Shown one piece after another: positions 45,718-55,350 of a DNA stretch of 64,000 nt. Numbering within the stretch: position 1 is the first letter of the stretch; every line of letters starts with the position of its first letter. Source of the stretch: Paramixta manurensis (GTDB lineage: Bacteria; Pseudomonadota; Gammaproteobacteria; Enterobacterales; Enterobacteriaceae). The notes beneath the pieces were generated by a model. The model saw nothing but the letters and a program-made list of their open reading frames with translations. It ran no database searches and was not told where the DNA came from. The position numbers were made by a program, and so were the translations under genes. Location of the stretch: NCBI RefSeq assembly GCF_013285385.1, contig NZ_CP054212.1, forward strand, positions 1,054,001 through 1,118,000, in the 5' to 3' direction.

Positions 45718-46551
45718 ATGACCCGTCTGGCTTCGCGCTTTGGCGCAGCAAACCTTATCCGTCGTGATCGTCCGCTAACCCGTGAAGAGCTGTTTCGTGT
45801 GGTGCCCAGCGTATTCAGCGAGGACAAGCATGAGTCACGTAGCGCACGGTATACCTGGATACCAACCATTACCGTTCTTGAAAACCTGCAGCACGAAGGC
45901 TTTCAGCCGTTCTTTGCCTGCCAGACCCGGGTGCGTGATCCTGGTCGCCGTGAGCACACAAAACACATGCTGCGCCTCCGTCGGGAGGGGCAAATTACCG
46001 GCAAGCAAGTCCCGGAAATCATTCTTCTCAACTCTCATGACGGCACCAGCTCGTACCAGATGCTGCCGGGATTATTCCGTGCGGTGTGCCAGAACGGTCT
46101 TGTCTGTGGCGAGTCGTTTGGTGAGGTGCGGGTGCCGCACAAAGGGGATGTGGTGAGTCAGGTGATTGAGGGGGCTTATGAAGTCCTGGGGATTTTTGAC
46201 CGTGTGGAAGAGAAGCGGGATGCCATGCAGTCTCTGATGCTGTCGCCACCGGCACAACAGGCTCTGGCTCAGGCTGCACTGACGTACCGTTTCGGTGAGG
46301 ACCACCAGCCAGTGACAGCACCTCAGGTGCTTTCCCCCCGGCGCTGGCAGGATGAGAGCAATGACCTGTGGACCACATACCAGCGTATTCAGGAGAACCT
46401 GATTAAGGGTGGGCTCAGTGGCCGGAGTGCAAAAGGCGGGCGAACGCATACCCGCGCCGTGCGCGGTATCGACGGCGACGTGAAGCTCAACCGGGCGCTG
46501 TGGGTAATGGCGGAAGCTATGCTCTCCGGATTTGAGGCAAATGGATGTTAG
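45718..46551 (+). CDS. yfjQ: DUF932 protein YfjQ
   Basis: A 277-residue DUF932 protein (K-12 YfjQ is 273). ATG 45718 with GAGGAG at 45706-45711 is preferred over 45703. Core motifs: DKHESRSARYTWIPTITVL and INLLNSHDGTSSYQMLPG-like IILLNSHDGTSSYQ. The function is unknown; it always sits between the yfjP GTPase and the yfjR regulator in these islands. Confidence 0.9.
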   Translation: MTRLASRFGAANLIRRDRPLTREELFRVVPSVFSEDKHESRSARYTWIPTITVLENLQHEGFQPFFACQTRVRDPGRREHTKHMLRLRREGQITGKQVPEIILLNSHDGTSSYQMLPGLFRAVCQNGLVCGESFGEVRVPHKGDVVSQVIEGAYEVLGIFDRVEEKRDAMQSLMLSPPAQQALAQAALTYRFGEDHQPVTAPQVLSPRRWQDESNDLWTTYQRIQENLIKGGLSGRSAKGGRTHTRAVRGIDGDVKLNRALWVMAEAMLSGFEANGC

Positions 46552-46752
46552 CTCCAGCAGCATACGGACACCCCCTGTCCGTTCGTTGATCGATTTCCAG
46601 GCAGTCTTTCCTTGATAAGGCTACGGAACCGCATTCTGATTGCATTCAGCATGCAGAAAAAATACCGCTTCCGCTGTCCGTATCCTGTCCGACCCTCTCG
46701 TTACACTAATCACTTAATTTTCAGTCCATTAACAGGGTGGAGAACGCCTCTC

Positions 46753-47457
46753 ATGTCTCAGTCTGAGCGCCGCCATGAGCGCCTTGCGGTCCGGCTGTCG
46801 CTGATTATCAGCCGTCTTGTGGCGGGAGAAACGCTGGTCATACAGACACTGGCCGCCGAATTTGGCGTGTCAGTGCGCACATTGCGTCGGGATTTTCGCG
46901 AGCGTCTGGCCTATCTCGATCTGGAATTCCGTAACGGGCAATGTCGTCTGCTGTCCGGCAGCCGTCAGAGGGAGCTGACAGTGCAGACTTTTGTCCGTCA
47001 GTCCGGTGTGGAGGCGCTTTTTCCGGATATAGACAACCAACTGGTCAACTCTCTGTTGAGCGCCAGCGAGTCTCCCTGCCTTATCTGGCACAGCACCAAC
47101 GTCAGGACGCAAGCACAGCCTGAAGTCTTTACGCGACTGATTCGCGCCATCACAGAACACCGTCGGGTAACGCTACTGGCAGAGGGTCATCGTTGCACTG
47201 GTCTGGCTCCCTATCGACTGGTGTGCAGCGACGGCTGCTGGTACCTGACCGGTGAACATGAGGGACATATAACGGTTTTCACGCTGGGTGATATTCACAC
47301 GGTCACATTCAACCCTGAGCTTTTTGTCCCGGATACACAGGTACGTAACCTGTTGTCACACCCAGATTTTCTTCGGGTTTTACCTCACTTTCAAACTTTC
47401 CATTCACTTTTCGTTGTCGGTGACGACGGTTTTTCACCCTTTAAGGAGCAAAGATGA
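46753..47457 (+). CDS. yfjR: WYL-domain transcriptional regulator YfjR
   Basis: A 234-residue regulator from ATG 46753 (MSQSERRHERLAVRLS), matching K-12 YfjR in length. The N-terminal DeoR-type HTH is VIQTLAAEFGVSVRTLRRDFRERLAYL, and the C-terminal WYL domain is YRLVCSDGCWYLTGEHEGHITVF. WYL regulators often control defence islands and sense ligand. The stop overlaps the start of the next gene by 4 bp. Confidence 0.9.
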   Translation: MSQSERRHERLAVRLSLIISRLVAGETLVIQTLAAEFGVSVRTLRRDFRERLAYLDLEFRNGQCRLLSGSRQRELTVQTFVRQSGVEALFPDIDNQLVNSLLSASESPCLIWHSTNVRTQAQPEVFTRLIRAITEHRRVTLLAEGHRCTGLAPYRLVCSDGCWYLTGEHEGHITVFTLGDIHTVTFNPELFVPDTQVRNLLSHPDFLRVLPHFQTFHSLFVVGDDGFSPFKEQR

Positions 47458-48068
47458 AATTACTCACTGCAACCACGCTGGCGCTCAGCCTGTGCGTCGG
47501 AACAGTTTTGCCAGTAGCCGCTGAAAATATCGTGGGTACGGTTAAGGCCTGGCAGTACATGCAGGCAGATGGCTGGAAATCAGCTGATGGTCTGGACAAC
47601 CATACCCTTAGCAACGCGCTGTATGGTGCCAGAGTGATCGATAATTATCCCTGGACCCGGCAATTCCTGCTACGTCAGGGATACAATGGAGGCTATTTTC
47701 TGGCCGATAAAAATACTAAAACGGTACGCAAACTGGCGCTCAAAACAGCCAGTGGTTCTTCCTCCGATTTGACATCTGTCTACCAGGCTGAGGGAAAGGC
47801 ATGTGGTTTCGTTCTGATTGATACACAGGCTGCATTGCTTGACGAGGCACAGCAGCGAGCAAGTGGAACTGATGACCCGGCAGAGACAGTGCGAGTAGCC
47901 CGGACAAAATTTAAACCAAACACCCTGATGGTCGTGCCTGATAACTGTGTCAATCCCAAACAACAGGCCGCGCTGGAGGCTAAGCGTTCTCAAAAAGACA
48001 GGGAGCTGCAGCAATGGGTGGCAAAGCAGAGTATGGCTGAACTCTGCCGCCGAACCGGTAACTGTTGA
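47454..48068 (+). CDS. Secreted CP4-island protein of unknown function
   Basis: A 204-residue protein with a Sec signal peptide (MKLLTATTLALSLCVGTVLPVAA; cleavage near 23). The mature part has three Cys (ACGFVL; DNCVNP; CRRTGNC), so disulfides are likely in the periplasm. A coiled-coil-like region lies near 170-190 (KQQAALEAKRSQKDRELQQWV). Its start overlaps yfjR, so expression is coupled to that regulator. I do not recognise the family. Confidence 0.75.
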   Translation: MKLLTATTLALSLCVGTVLPVAAENIVGTVKAWQYMQADGWKSADGLDNHTLSNALYGARVIDNYPWTRQFLLRQGYNGGYFLADKNTKTVRKLALKTASGSSSDLTSVYQAEGKACGFVLIDTQAALLDEAQQRASGTDDPAETVRVARTKFKPNTLMVVPDNCVNPKQQAALEAKRSQKDRELQQWVAKQSMAELCRRTGNC

Positions 48069-48156
48069 GGATCTGGTTACAGATGTTTTAACCGCGCCAG
48101 ATGGCTTGCAGGTATATCTGGTGCAATCCGGTTCGCATTTATTCAGGAAGAAGGCC

Positions 48157-48567
48157 ATGCTAAAAATATTGACCTCTGTTATCCCGGCTTTAATTCTCTC
48201 GCTCGCGGCTTTCAGCGCCGGCGCCGCGCAGCTTCCGGAAAGTCTGATGGATAAAGACAATCCCGGCCAGGAATACTGGTGCCAGGGTAATGACATCAAC
48301 ACTACAGTCTGCTCAATGGCTGATGTCAGTGATGACCGTAAGTTTGCCCTGATTCAAGACATGCCCGGTCCAGCCTGTGAAGATTTAAGTTTCGGACTTA
48401 TTGACCTGGTATTTAACACCGGACTTAACATCCCTTATGACGGCGGCGACTGCAAAGGGGATGTGAAGGCCGGGTTTGTGCGTGGCACAAAAGATAATGC
48501 CCTGTATGTGAAGATTGTCCGGGGTAGCAAAACTTTGCGGCTGTATAAGGTACAGACGGGGTTCTGA
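48157..48567 (+). CDS. Small secreted protein of unknown function
   Basis: A 136-residue protein from ATG 48157 with AGGAAGAAGG before it. The signal peptide is MLKILTSVIPALILSLAAFSAGAA. The mature part has four Cys (EYWCQGND; VCSMAD; ACEDLSF; DCKGDV), pointing to two disulfides. It follows the other secreted gene by 88 bp and is closed by a terminator. The function is unknown; YfjT-like proteins occupy this slot in CP4-57, but I cannot confirm the match. Confidence 0.75.
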   Translation: MLKILTSVIPALILSLAAFSAGAAQLPESLMDKDNPGQEYWCQGNDINTTVCSMADVSDDRKFALIQDMPGPACEDLSFGLIDLVFNTGLNIPYDGGDCKGDVKAGFVRGTKDNALYVKIVRGSKTLRLYKVQTGF

Positions 48568-48593
48568 CTGAACCCGCATAACAACACTCTCTC

Positions 48594-48630
48594 AAAACCC
48601 CTGACGCATCTGCGTCAGGGGTTTTTGCTT
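48594..48630 (+). terminator. Rho-independent terminator after the secreted-protein genes
   Basis: AAAACCCCTGACGCA (48594-48608) and TGCGTCAGGGGTTTT (48611-48625) make a 15-bp stem with a T run. Confidence 0.85.
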
Positions 48631-48644
48631 TTAAGGTACATCGA

Positions 48645-48881
48645 ATGCCTGAATCTCAATTACTGCCGTCGAACCCTTTCACCCGACAGCAGGCCGACGC
48701 TATTACCAGCCGGAATCAAAACGTCGCTATAGAAGATGAACAGTGCATTCACTTCCGCCTGGTAGTTCGTGACTCTGAAGGTCGAATAGTCTGGCGGGCG
48801 TGGAGCTTTGAAACCGATGCCGGTGAAGGACTTAATCGCTATATCCGGCAGTATGGAATCCTCAGAGCATCCTCCTGCTGA
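48645..48881 (+). CDS. ykfF: DUF905 protein YkfF-like
   Basis: A 78-residue DUF905 protein: LLPSNPFTRQQADAITSRNQN and HFRLVVRDSEGRIVWRAWSFE. It matches K-12 YkfF of CP4-6 closely. The function is unknown; it lies between two terminators and so forms its own transcript. Confidence 0.88.
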   Translation: MPESQLLPSNPFTRQQADAITSRNQNVAIEDEQCIHFRLVVRDSEGRIVWRAWSFETDAGEGLNRYIRQYGILRASSC

Positions 48882-48915
48882 CCACACCCATTCATCATTC
48901 CTGCATATCCCCCAT

Positions 48916-48943
48916 ACGCCAGCTATCGTCGCTGGCGTTTTTT
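48916..48943 (+). terminator. Terminator between ykfF and the antirestriction gene
   Basis: ACGCCAGC (48916-48923) and GCTGGCGT (48931-48938) with a 7-base loop, then TTTTTT. Confidence 0.82.
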
Positions 48944-48960
48944 ATTGACGGAGAATATCC

Positions 48961-49419
48961 ATGACGACAGAAACTCAACGCGAATTGATGCCCGCTAATG
49001 AACCTCAATTTGACCTTACTGCAACACCAGTACCTGACGAACAGCGCATCCGCTTCTGGCCACAGCACTTTGGCGCTATCCCGCAGTGTATAACGCTGGA
49101 ACCCCGTATTTTCGCCTGGATGGACCGCTTCTGTGATGAGTACAGCGGTGGTATCTGGTCGTTTTACACCCTGAGCAACGGTGGTGCATTTATGGCCCCC
49201 GAGTCTGACAGTGATGAGATTTGGCGTCTGTTTAACTACCTGAACGGCAACGATGCAGATATGAGCGCGGAAGCCGCAGGTATCGCTGTCTGCCTGATTG
49301 AATACAGCCACCACGCCTGTCGCACCGAATGTGATGCCATGACTGAGCACTATTACCGCCTGCGGGATTACGCCCTGCAGCACCCTGAATACAGTGCCAT
49401 TTTGCGCATTATTGATTAA
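48961..49419 (+). CDS. yfjX: ArdB/KlcA-type antirestriction protein (YfjX/YafX)
   Basis: A 152-residue protein of the ArdB/KlcA family, the K-12 YfjX/YafX length. Motifs: RIRFWPQHFGAIPQCITLEPRIFAWMDRFC and YSGGIWSFYTLSNGGAF. The family blocks type I restriction when DNA enters a cell, which protects the island on transfer. It starts the yfjX-yfjY-yeeT-cbeA-cbtA run. Confidence 0.92.
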   Translation: MTTETQRELMPANEPQFDLTATPVPDEQRIRFWPQHFGAIPQCITLEPRIFAWMDRFCDEYSGGIWSFYTLSNGGAFMAPESDSDEIWRLFNYLNGNDADMSAEAAGIAVCLIEYSHHACRTECDAMTEHYYRLRDYALQHPEYSAILRIID

Positions 49420-49430
49420 GGATACCCATG

Positions 49431-49910
49431 ATGGAACAGTCACTTAGCCCACTAAGTCCGATACTTCCACTAACCGCACAACGCACGGTAAAACGCGCTT
49501 TAACACTGCTTGATCGACACCTGCGCGAAACAGGCGTGGCATTCACCTCTACTCAGGCTGCCCGTGACTGGCTGAAACTGAAAATGGCGGGACTGGAGCG
49601 CGAAGAGTTTATGGTGCTGTATCTGAACCAGCAGAACCAGTTGATTGCCCACGAAACCCTGTTTGCCGGTTCTATTAGCAGTACCGAGGTACATCCCCGC
49701 GAGGTGGTCAAACGCGCCCTGTACTTCAATGCGGCAGCAGTGTTATTTGCGCACAACCATCCCTCCGGTGACATCACACCCAGCCAGGCAGATAAGACCA
49801 TCACGCAGCGTTTGGTGCAGGCACTTCAGCTCGTTGATATCCGCGTACCTGACCATCTGATTGTCGGCGGCAGGCAAATCTATTCGTTCGCAGAACACGG
49901 TCTGCTGTGA
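49431..49910 (+). CDS. yfjY: RadC-like JAMM-domain protein (YfjY/YeeS)
   Basis: A 159-residue RadC-family protein; ATG 49431 (MEQSLSPLSP) is preferred over 49428. The metal motif HNHPSGDITPSQAD (H-x-H-x9-D) is complete. The family's DNA-repair role has been disputed; in CP4 islands it always accompanies the antirestriction and toxin-antitoxin genes. Confidence 0.92.
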   Translation: MEQSLSPLSPILPLTAQRTVKRALTLLDRHLRETGVAFTSTQAARDWLKLKMAGLEREEFMVLYLNQQNQLIAHETLFAGSISSTEVHPREVVKRALYFNAAAVLFAHNHPSGDITPSQADKTITQRLVQALQLVDIRVPDHLIVGGRQIYSFAEHGLL

Positions 49911-49918
49911 GGTATTAC

Positions 49919-50140
49919 ATGAAAATTATCAGTAAGCGCCGGGCGATGACCATATACCGTCAGCATTCGGCCTCCCGCATTTTTCGCTATTGCACCGGCA
50001 GATACCAGTGGCATGGCAGTGTCTGTTATTACAGCGGCAGGGAAGTTCCGGATATCACAGGAGTCTTGGCGGTATACGCCGAACGCCGCCAGGACCGCAA
50101 CGGACCGTATGCCTGCCTGATGAGTATTATCCTGAATTGA
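49919..50140 (+). CDS. yeeT: DUF987 protein YeeT
   Basis: A 73-residue protein (MKIISKRRAMTIYRQHSASRIF; VLAVYAERR) matching K-12 YeeT/YkfH/YpjJ. The true start is ATG 49919, after the yfjY stop by 8 bp. No function is known beyond its fixed place before the cbeA-cbtA pair. Confidence 0.9.
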   Translation: MKIISKRRAMTIYRQHSASRIFRYCTGRYQWHGSVCYYSGREVPDITGVLAVYAERRQDRNGPYACLMSIILN

Positions 50141-50158
50141 CAATAAAGGAGGTTATAA

Positions 50159-50476
50159 ATGAACAACACCACATGGGGCCTGCAGCGGGATATCACGCCG
50201 CGCCTGGGAGCACGTCTGGTGCAGGAGGGCAACCGGCTGCACTATCTGGCTGACCGGGCAAGTATCACAGGTAAGTTTAGTGATGCCGAATGCCTGAAGT
50301 TGGATGTCGCATTCCCGCATTTTATCCGTCAGATGGAATCGATGCTGACCACTGGTGAAATGAATCCTCGCCATGCCCACTGTGTCACCCTGTACCACAA
50401 CGGTTTTACCTGCGAAGCCGATACCTTTGGTAGTTGCGGCTACGTATATATCGCCATTTATCCCACTCAACGCTAA
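50159..50476 (+). CDS. cbeA: Antitoxin CbeA (YeeU/YfjZ family)
   Basis: A 105-residue CbeA-family antitoxin (TTWGLQRDITPRLGARLVQEGNRLHYLADRA; a CYHNGF-type C-terminus). AAAGGAGG precedes its ATG. In type IV toxin-antitoxin systems CbeA protects MreB and FtsZ filaments rather than binding the toxin. The cbtA toxin gene starts 21 bp on. Confidence 0.93.
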   Translation: MNNTTWGLQRDITPRLGARLVQEGNRLHYLADRASITGKFSDAECLKLDVAFPHFIRQMESMLTTGEMNPRHAHCVTLYHNGFTCEADTFGSCGYVYIAIYPTQR

Positions 50477-50496
50477 CGAATTTCACGAGAGCAAAC

Positions 50497-50865
50497 ATGA
50501 AAACTCTACCTGCTACAATTTCGCGGGCGGCAAAGCCCTGTCTGTCTCCAGTGGCTGTCTGGCAAATGCTACTTACACGCCTGCTGGAAAAACACTATGG
50601 TCTGACCCTGAACGATACGCCGTTCTGTGATGAAACCGTTATACAGGAACATATCGATGCCGGTATCACTCTGGCTAATGCCGTTAACTTTCTGGTAGAA
50701 AAGTATGAGTTAGTACGTATCGATCGCACAGGATTTATCTCACAGGAAAAAGCGCCATATTTGACCGTGACAGATATCCTTCATGCCAGGAGAGCATGCG
50801 GATTAATGAACAGTTGTTCGTATCGGAAAGTAAGTAATATTGTTCTTAGCCGATCGCGGCAGTGA
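50497..50865 (+). CDS. cbtA: Cytoskeleton-targeting toxin CbtA (YeeV/YkfI/YpjF family)
   Basis: A 122-residue CbtA toxin from ATG 50497 (MKTLPATISRAAKPCLSPVAVWQMLLTRLLEKHYGLTL). It inhibits MreB and FtsZ polymerisation. Length and core match YeeV. The C-terminus (SCSYRKVSNIVLSRSRQ) is basic as in active homologues. It is the last gene of the island before attR. Confidence 0.93.
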   Translation: MKTLPATISRAAKPCLSPVAVWQMLLTRLLEKHYGLTLNDTPFCDETVIQEHIDAGITLANAVNFLVEKYELVRIDRTGFISQEKAPYLTVTDILHARRACGLMNSCSYRKVSNIVLSRSRQ

Positions 50866-50964
50866 GAAAGACTTCAAGAGCCGAGAAGATTTGTACGGTC
50901 TGTGAAAAAATTGGTGATATTGGCGACTCGGTGAAAGGCTCATCGAGTCGCATGAAAAACAAGG

Positions 50965-50985
50965 TGGGGGCACAAAAGGGGGCAT
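50965..50985 (+). repeat. Integrase arm-type repeats, right end
   Basis: TGGGGGCAC at 50965 and AGGGGGCAT at 50977 have the same 12-bp pitch and orientation as the TGGGGGCAT pair beside attL. They lie about 60 bp inside attR and pair the two ends as one element. Confidence 0.7.
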
Positions 50986-51026
50986 TTATAAAGATGAAAC
51001 AAGAAAATATCTATACTTATCAATGG

Positions 51027-51461
51027 TTATATAGGTTGTGTTATGTTCCTATTATCGCACCATTTCAATATGTTAGGCATCATTAGTACCCTCCTTATTT
51101 TCCATGTGGGACAGGTTTGGGACACTAGCGCTAAAAATCGCATCGATTTCCTCGCGTGCTCGGTCAGATGATTCGGTGCCAAGTGTGCATACCTGTGAAC
51201 CATCTCGATTGACTCCCGGCCGCCCATCTCCTGCAATACCGAGATCGACACTCCGGCCTGAACAAGCCAGCTTGCCCACGTATGGCACAGATCATGAAAA
51301 CGGCAGTCTTCAATCCCGGCCCCTTTCAAAGCAGCGCGCCAGGCTGTATTTGCATCGCAACGCATTTTTCTGACAACATCGGTTTTTGAGCCATCCGGTC
51401 GGGTGATTTGCTCTGTGTAAACGAACACCCATTTATGATGGCGGCCGATCTGCTTTTTCAA
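51027..51461 (-). pseudogene. P22/lambda-type integrase remnant at attR
   Basis: About 145 codons of the C-terminal half of a phage integrase: WVFVYTEQITRPDG, a core FHDLCHTWASWLVQAGVSISVLQEMGG and HRYAHLAPNHL with Tyr. An upstream in-frame stop and loss of the N-terminus show decay. The catalytic HxxR is changed to H-D-L-C, Arg to Cys, which alone would kill it. The 3' end runs into the attR core, the lambdoid arrangement. P22 integrates at thrW, so this is probably what is left of a second, P22-like prophage in tandem with the island. Confidence 0.8.
51047..51068 (+). repeat. attR: right attachment core of the thrW island
   Basis: TCCTATTATCGCACCATTTC and the next AA repeat the attL core with one G missing (GGC to GC). 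The distance to attL gives an element of about 26.3 kb. The core also forms the 3' codons of the integrase remnant on the other strand. Confidence 0.85.
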
Positions 51462-51660
51462 TACCTGACTAAATCAAAAACTTTAAAATTTATAGATCAT
51501 TGAAATGAGATCAGTCGTTCAGGATTTCAAACCCTGATTAAATGTTATCTTAAGTTGCGTTCCCATCCTGATAGATGATCAGTGCTCATGGCTTTGCCGC
51601 TTCGGTATCTTCCCATTTTTCCAACAAATGATTAGGATAACTCTCATAAAAGATGATGGA

Positions 51661-52362
51661 ATGATTATGATGAAGAAGCTTTTAGGGCTATTGGTTGGGC
51701 TGTCACTTGTTGGCTGCGCTAGTCAGCCAAGGGATCTGGTGGGTATCAAAGCGATTTCAGCAAACTCTGTGCTGCCTAAGACTTACATGATGGTTCCTTT
51801 GAATCAGGATGACTTCAATAAAAACAGCATATTATATAAACAGGTGGCTCAGGTTCTAAGGCAATCTTTATCATCAAGGGGGTTTGTACTTGAAAATGAC
51901 CCGGATAAGGCAAGCCAAATTGTGTTTCTGAACCTATATCGCACAGGTGCAAAGAGCTCTACACGGAATGTGACTGTTCCTACATGGGGACAAACAGGCG
52001 TTAGTTCTGCTACTACCTATGGGACGGTGAACACATATGGTAATGGTTACGGAACATTGAACACTACTACAACTTACACGCCGACATATGGCGTGACGGG
52101 AAGTTATACAACGCAGGTTACAGATACTTTCTATACGATAGTTATCGCTCTCAATTCATATGATTTTGCGAAGTTTAAAGCTAAAAACACTGATGAACTC
52201 TGGGAGACCCAAATAGCTCTTACATCTTCTACACCTGATGGACTCGGTGCTTATAAAGGCATTGCTGCTTACGTTGCGCCTTATCTCGACACTACCTTAG
52301 ATCATGATGCTCAGCTTTACTTAACTCCAAATGAATATATGCCAGCAGTAGCAGCAAATTAA
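51661..52362 (+). CDS. Lipoprotein of unknown function
   Basis: A lipoprotein of about 231-234 residues; ATG 51661, 51667 or 51670 are all near each other. The lipobox is LSLVGC. The mature part has a Thr/Tyr/Gly-rich, low-complexity stretch (TTYGTVNTYGNGYGTLNTTTTYTPTYGVTGSY) within an otherwise globular domain, like DUF4136-type outer-membrane lipoproteins. It lies alone just outside the island end. Confidence 0.75.
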   Translation: MIMMKKLLGLLVGLSLVGCASQPRDLVGIKAISANSVLPKTYMMVPLNQDDFNKNSILYKQVAQVLRQSLSSRGFVLENDPDKASQIVFLNLYRTGAKSSTRNVTVPTWGQTGVSSATTYGTVNTYGNGYGTLNTTTTYTPTYGVTGSYTTQVTDTFYTIVIALNSYDFAKFKAKNTDELWETQIALTSSTPDGLGAYKGIAAYVAPYLDTTLDHDAQLYLTPNEYMPAVAAN

Positions 52363-52443
52363 GTTGCGAGCATCAAGCCTTTGCACCAGCTTACACCCAC
52401 ATCGTGCTAGGATTATCTAGGTGAGTTTCCGATGGAGAGCATA

Positions 52444-52773
52444 ATGAAGTATCGAATAGAACTGGAATACGCACCATTCCCTTTGGATAAATTATGGCTT
52501 GATGTAAGACTGACCGAACGCGGAGTTATTGATGAGACTGATGACCGCTTTGGATTTGGCGCGGTGTATAGCTCAAGGGACGCACGTGAGTACAAATTTT
52601 CTCTATATGAAAGCTTTGAGACAATTGCTGGACTTGATTGGCTTGAAAGCGAGTATGCGGCAGGTGAATTACACATTCTCAAGCAGAGATTAGCTGTTGG
52701 CAGCGAGCACTTATTTAAAGATGCAGGTGAGAGCTATCATTACAAAATAAAAAAAATTACCCAATACACTTAA
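52444..52773 (+). CDS. Hypothetical protein
   Basis: A 109-residue acidic soluble protein from ATG 52444 (MKYRIELEYAPFPLDKLWLDVRLTERG...). It has alternating strands and helices and no motif I know. A terminator directly follows its stop. It may be an immunity or small regulatory protein, but nothing shows that. Confidence 0.65.
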   Translation: MKYRIELEYAPFPLDKLWLDVRLTERGVIDETDDRFGFGAVYSSRDAREYKFSLYESFETIAGLDWLESEYAAGELHILKQRLAVGSEHLFKDAGESYHYKIKKITQYT

Positions 52774-52794
52774 CCCGCCACACGGCGGGTTTTT
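52773..52794 (+). terminator. Terminator after the hypothetical gene
   Basis: ACCCGCC and GGCGGGT (loop ACAC) overlap the stop codon, followed by TTTTG. Confidence 0.8.
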
Positions 52795-52902
52795 GCTATC
52801 TGAAAGGAATGATCATGCTCTGACCCTGACCCGAAATCCTGCTCCATTCAGAAACAGAATTCCGGCATGATATTCACTCCCCCACGAGCGGAGGTTGTGC
52901 CG

Positions 52903-53169
52903 ATGAAAAAGTCACGATTCACCGAAGAGCAGATAGTTTTTGCCCTGAAGCAGGCTGAGCTGGGTACGCCCGTACCGGAAGTCTGCCGCAAGCTGGGCAT
53001 CTCCGATGCCACGTTCTACACCTGGCGCAAAAAGTACGGCGGGATTTCTCCTTCAGAACTGAAACATATGCGACAGCTCGAGGAGGAAAACCTTCGCCTG
53101 AAGAAGCTGGTTGCCGATCTGAGCCTCGACAAGGCCATGCTTCAGGATGTGCTGGCAAAAAAGAGCTGA
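52903..53169 (+). CDS. IS407-like transposase OrfA
   Basis: An 88-residue OrfA from ATG 52903 (MKKSRFTEEQIVFALKQAELG), with the HTH (VPEVCRKLGISDATFYTWRKKYGG) and the leucine-zipper start. It looks intact but the element's OrfB is broken. Confidence 0.9.
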   Translation: MKKSRFTEEQIVFALKQAELGTPVPEVCRKLGISDATFYTWRKKYGGISPSELKHMRQLEEENLRLKKLVADLSLDKAMLQDVLAKKS

Positions 53170-53190
53170 CGCTGGCACGCCTGCGCGAGT

Positions 53191-53407
53191 AGGTCAGGGA
53201 TTTACAGACCCGCTACGGTGCCAGTGAGAGACAGGCCTGCTTTGCGCTGCAGGTCAGCCGCAGTTCGTTCCGCTACCGCTCCGTTGCGACAGACGACAGT
53301 GCGCTGCGACTGCGCATCAGGGAGATCACCGAAACCCGGGTCCACTATGGCTACCGCAGGGTTCACGTGATGCTCAGGCGGGAAGGCTGGCGCGATAACC
53401 ACAAAAG
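53191..53407 (+). pseudogene. IS407-like transposase OrfB, 5' part
   Basis: Reads VRDLQTRYGASERQACFALQ to REGWRDNHK before the nested IS. An in-frame TAG lies just upstream (LRE-stop-VRDLQ), so the reading frame was already damaged or starts after it. The DDE domain is in the 3' part. Confidence 0.8.
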
Positions 53408-54665
<1,258 letters not shown>

Positions 54666-55121
54666 GACGGGCGACGGCTGCGCCTGCTGACAGTTATCGA
54701 CCTGTATACTCGCGAATGCCTGGGAATTTGCGTGGGCCAGAATTTGCGTTCAACAGAAGTGGCAGAAATGCTGAACACCATTGCGCTCAGACGTCCTTTA
54801 CCACAGCTCCTGAAAACTGATAATGGTTCTGAATTTGCTGGAAAAATGCTGGATAAATGGGTGTACGAACGTGATATCCGGATTGACTTCTCGCGACCGG
54901 GTACGCCCACGGATAACGCCACGGTGGAATCATTCAACGGCAGGCTGCGGCAGGAATGCCTGAACGAGAACTGGTTTATGTCGATGGAGGATGCCCGGTG
55001 CAAAATCGAAGCCTGGCGCATACACTATAACCAGAGTCGTCCCCATTCTGCGCTGGGCTGGATGACCCCATCCGAATTTGCCGAAAAATCTGTCGGTTGC
55101 CAGAATAAGCAACCAACCTGA
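54666..55121 (+). pseudogene. IS407-like transposase OrfB, 3' part
   Basis: Reads DGRRLRLLTVIDLYTRECLG then LKTDNGSEFAGK and DNATVESFNGRLRQECLNENWF, the rest of the DDE domain, and ends in the usual place. It cannot be made as a whole protein. Confidence 0.85.
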
Positions 55122-55350
55122 AGCCGGTTATTCCTGATTATGCCTGGAGCATATTCGGGGTCAGGGTCACCAACCGACATTACTAACTGAAGGTTGTATC
55201 TAATCCTGGGGGCAGGTCACGGCAGCGTACCCGGGCCTACACACAGAACTTATCCTGACATTTGATCAGTAAGTGATCGTTATGCATGAACTTAAGGGAA
55301 TGCGGTGCTAACATGTGGCGACTTGTTACTGTCTATCGGAAAGGGATGAA

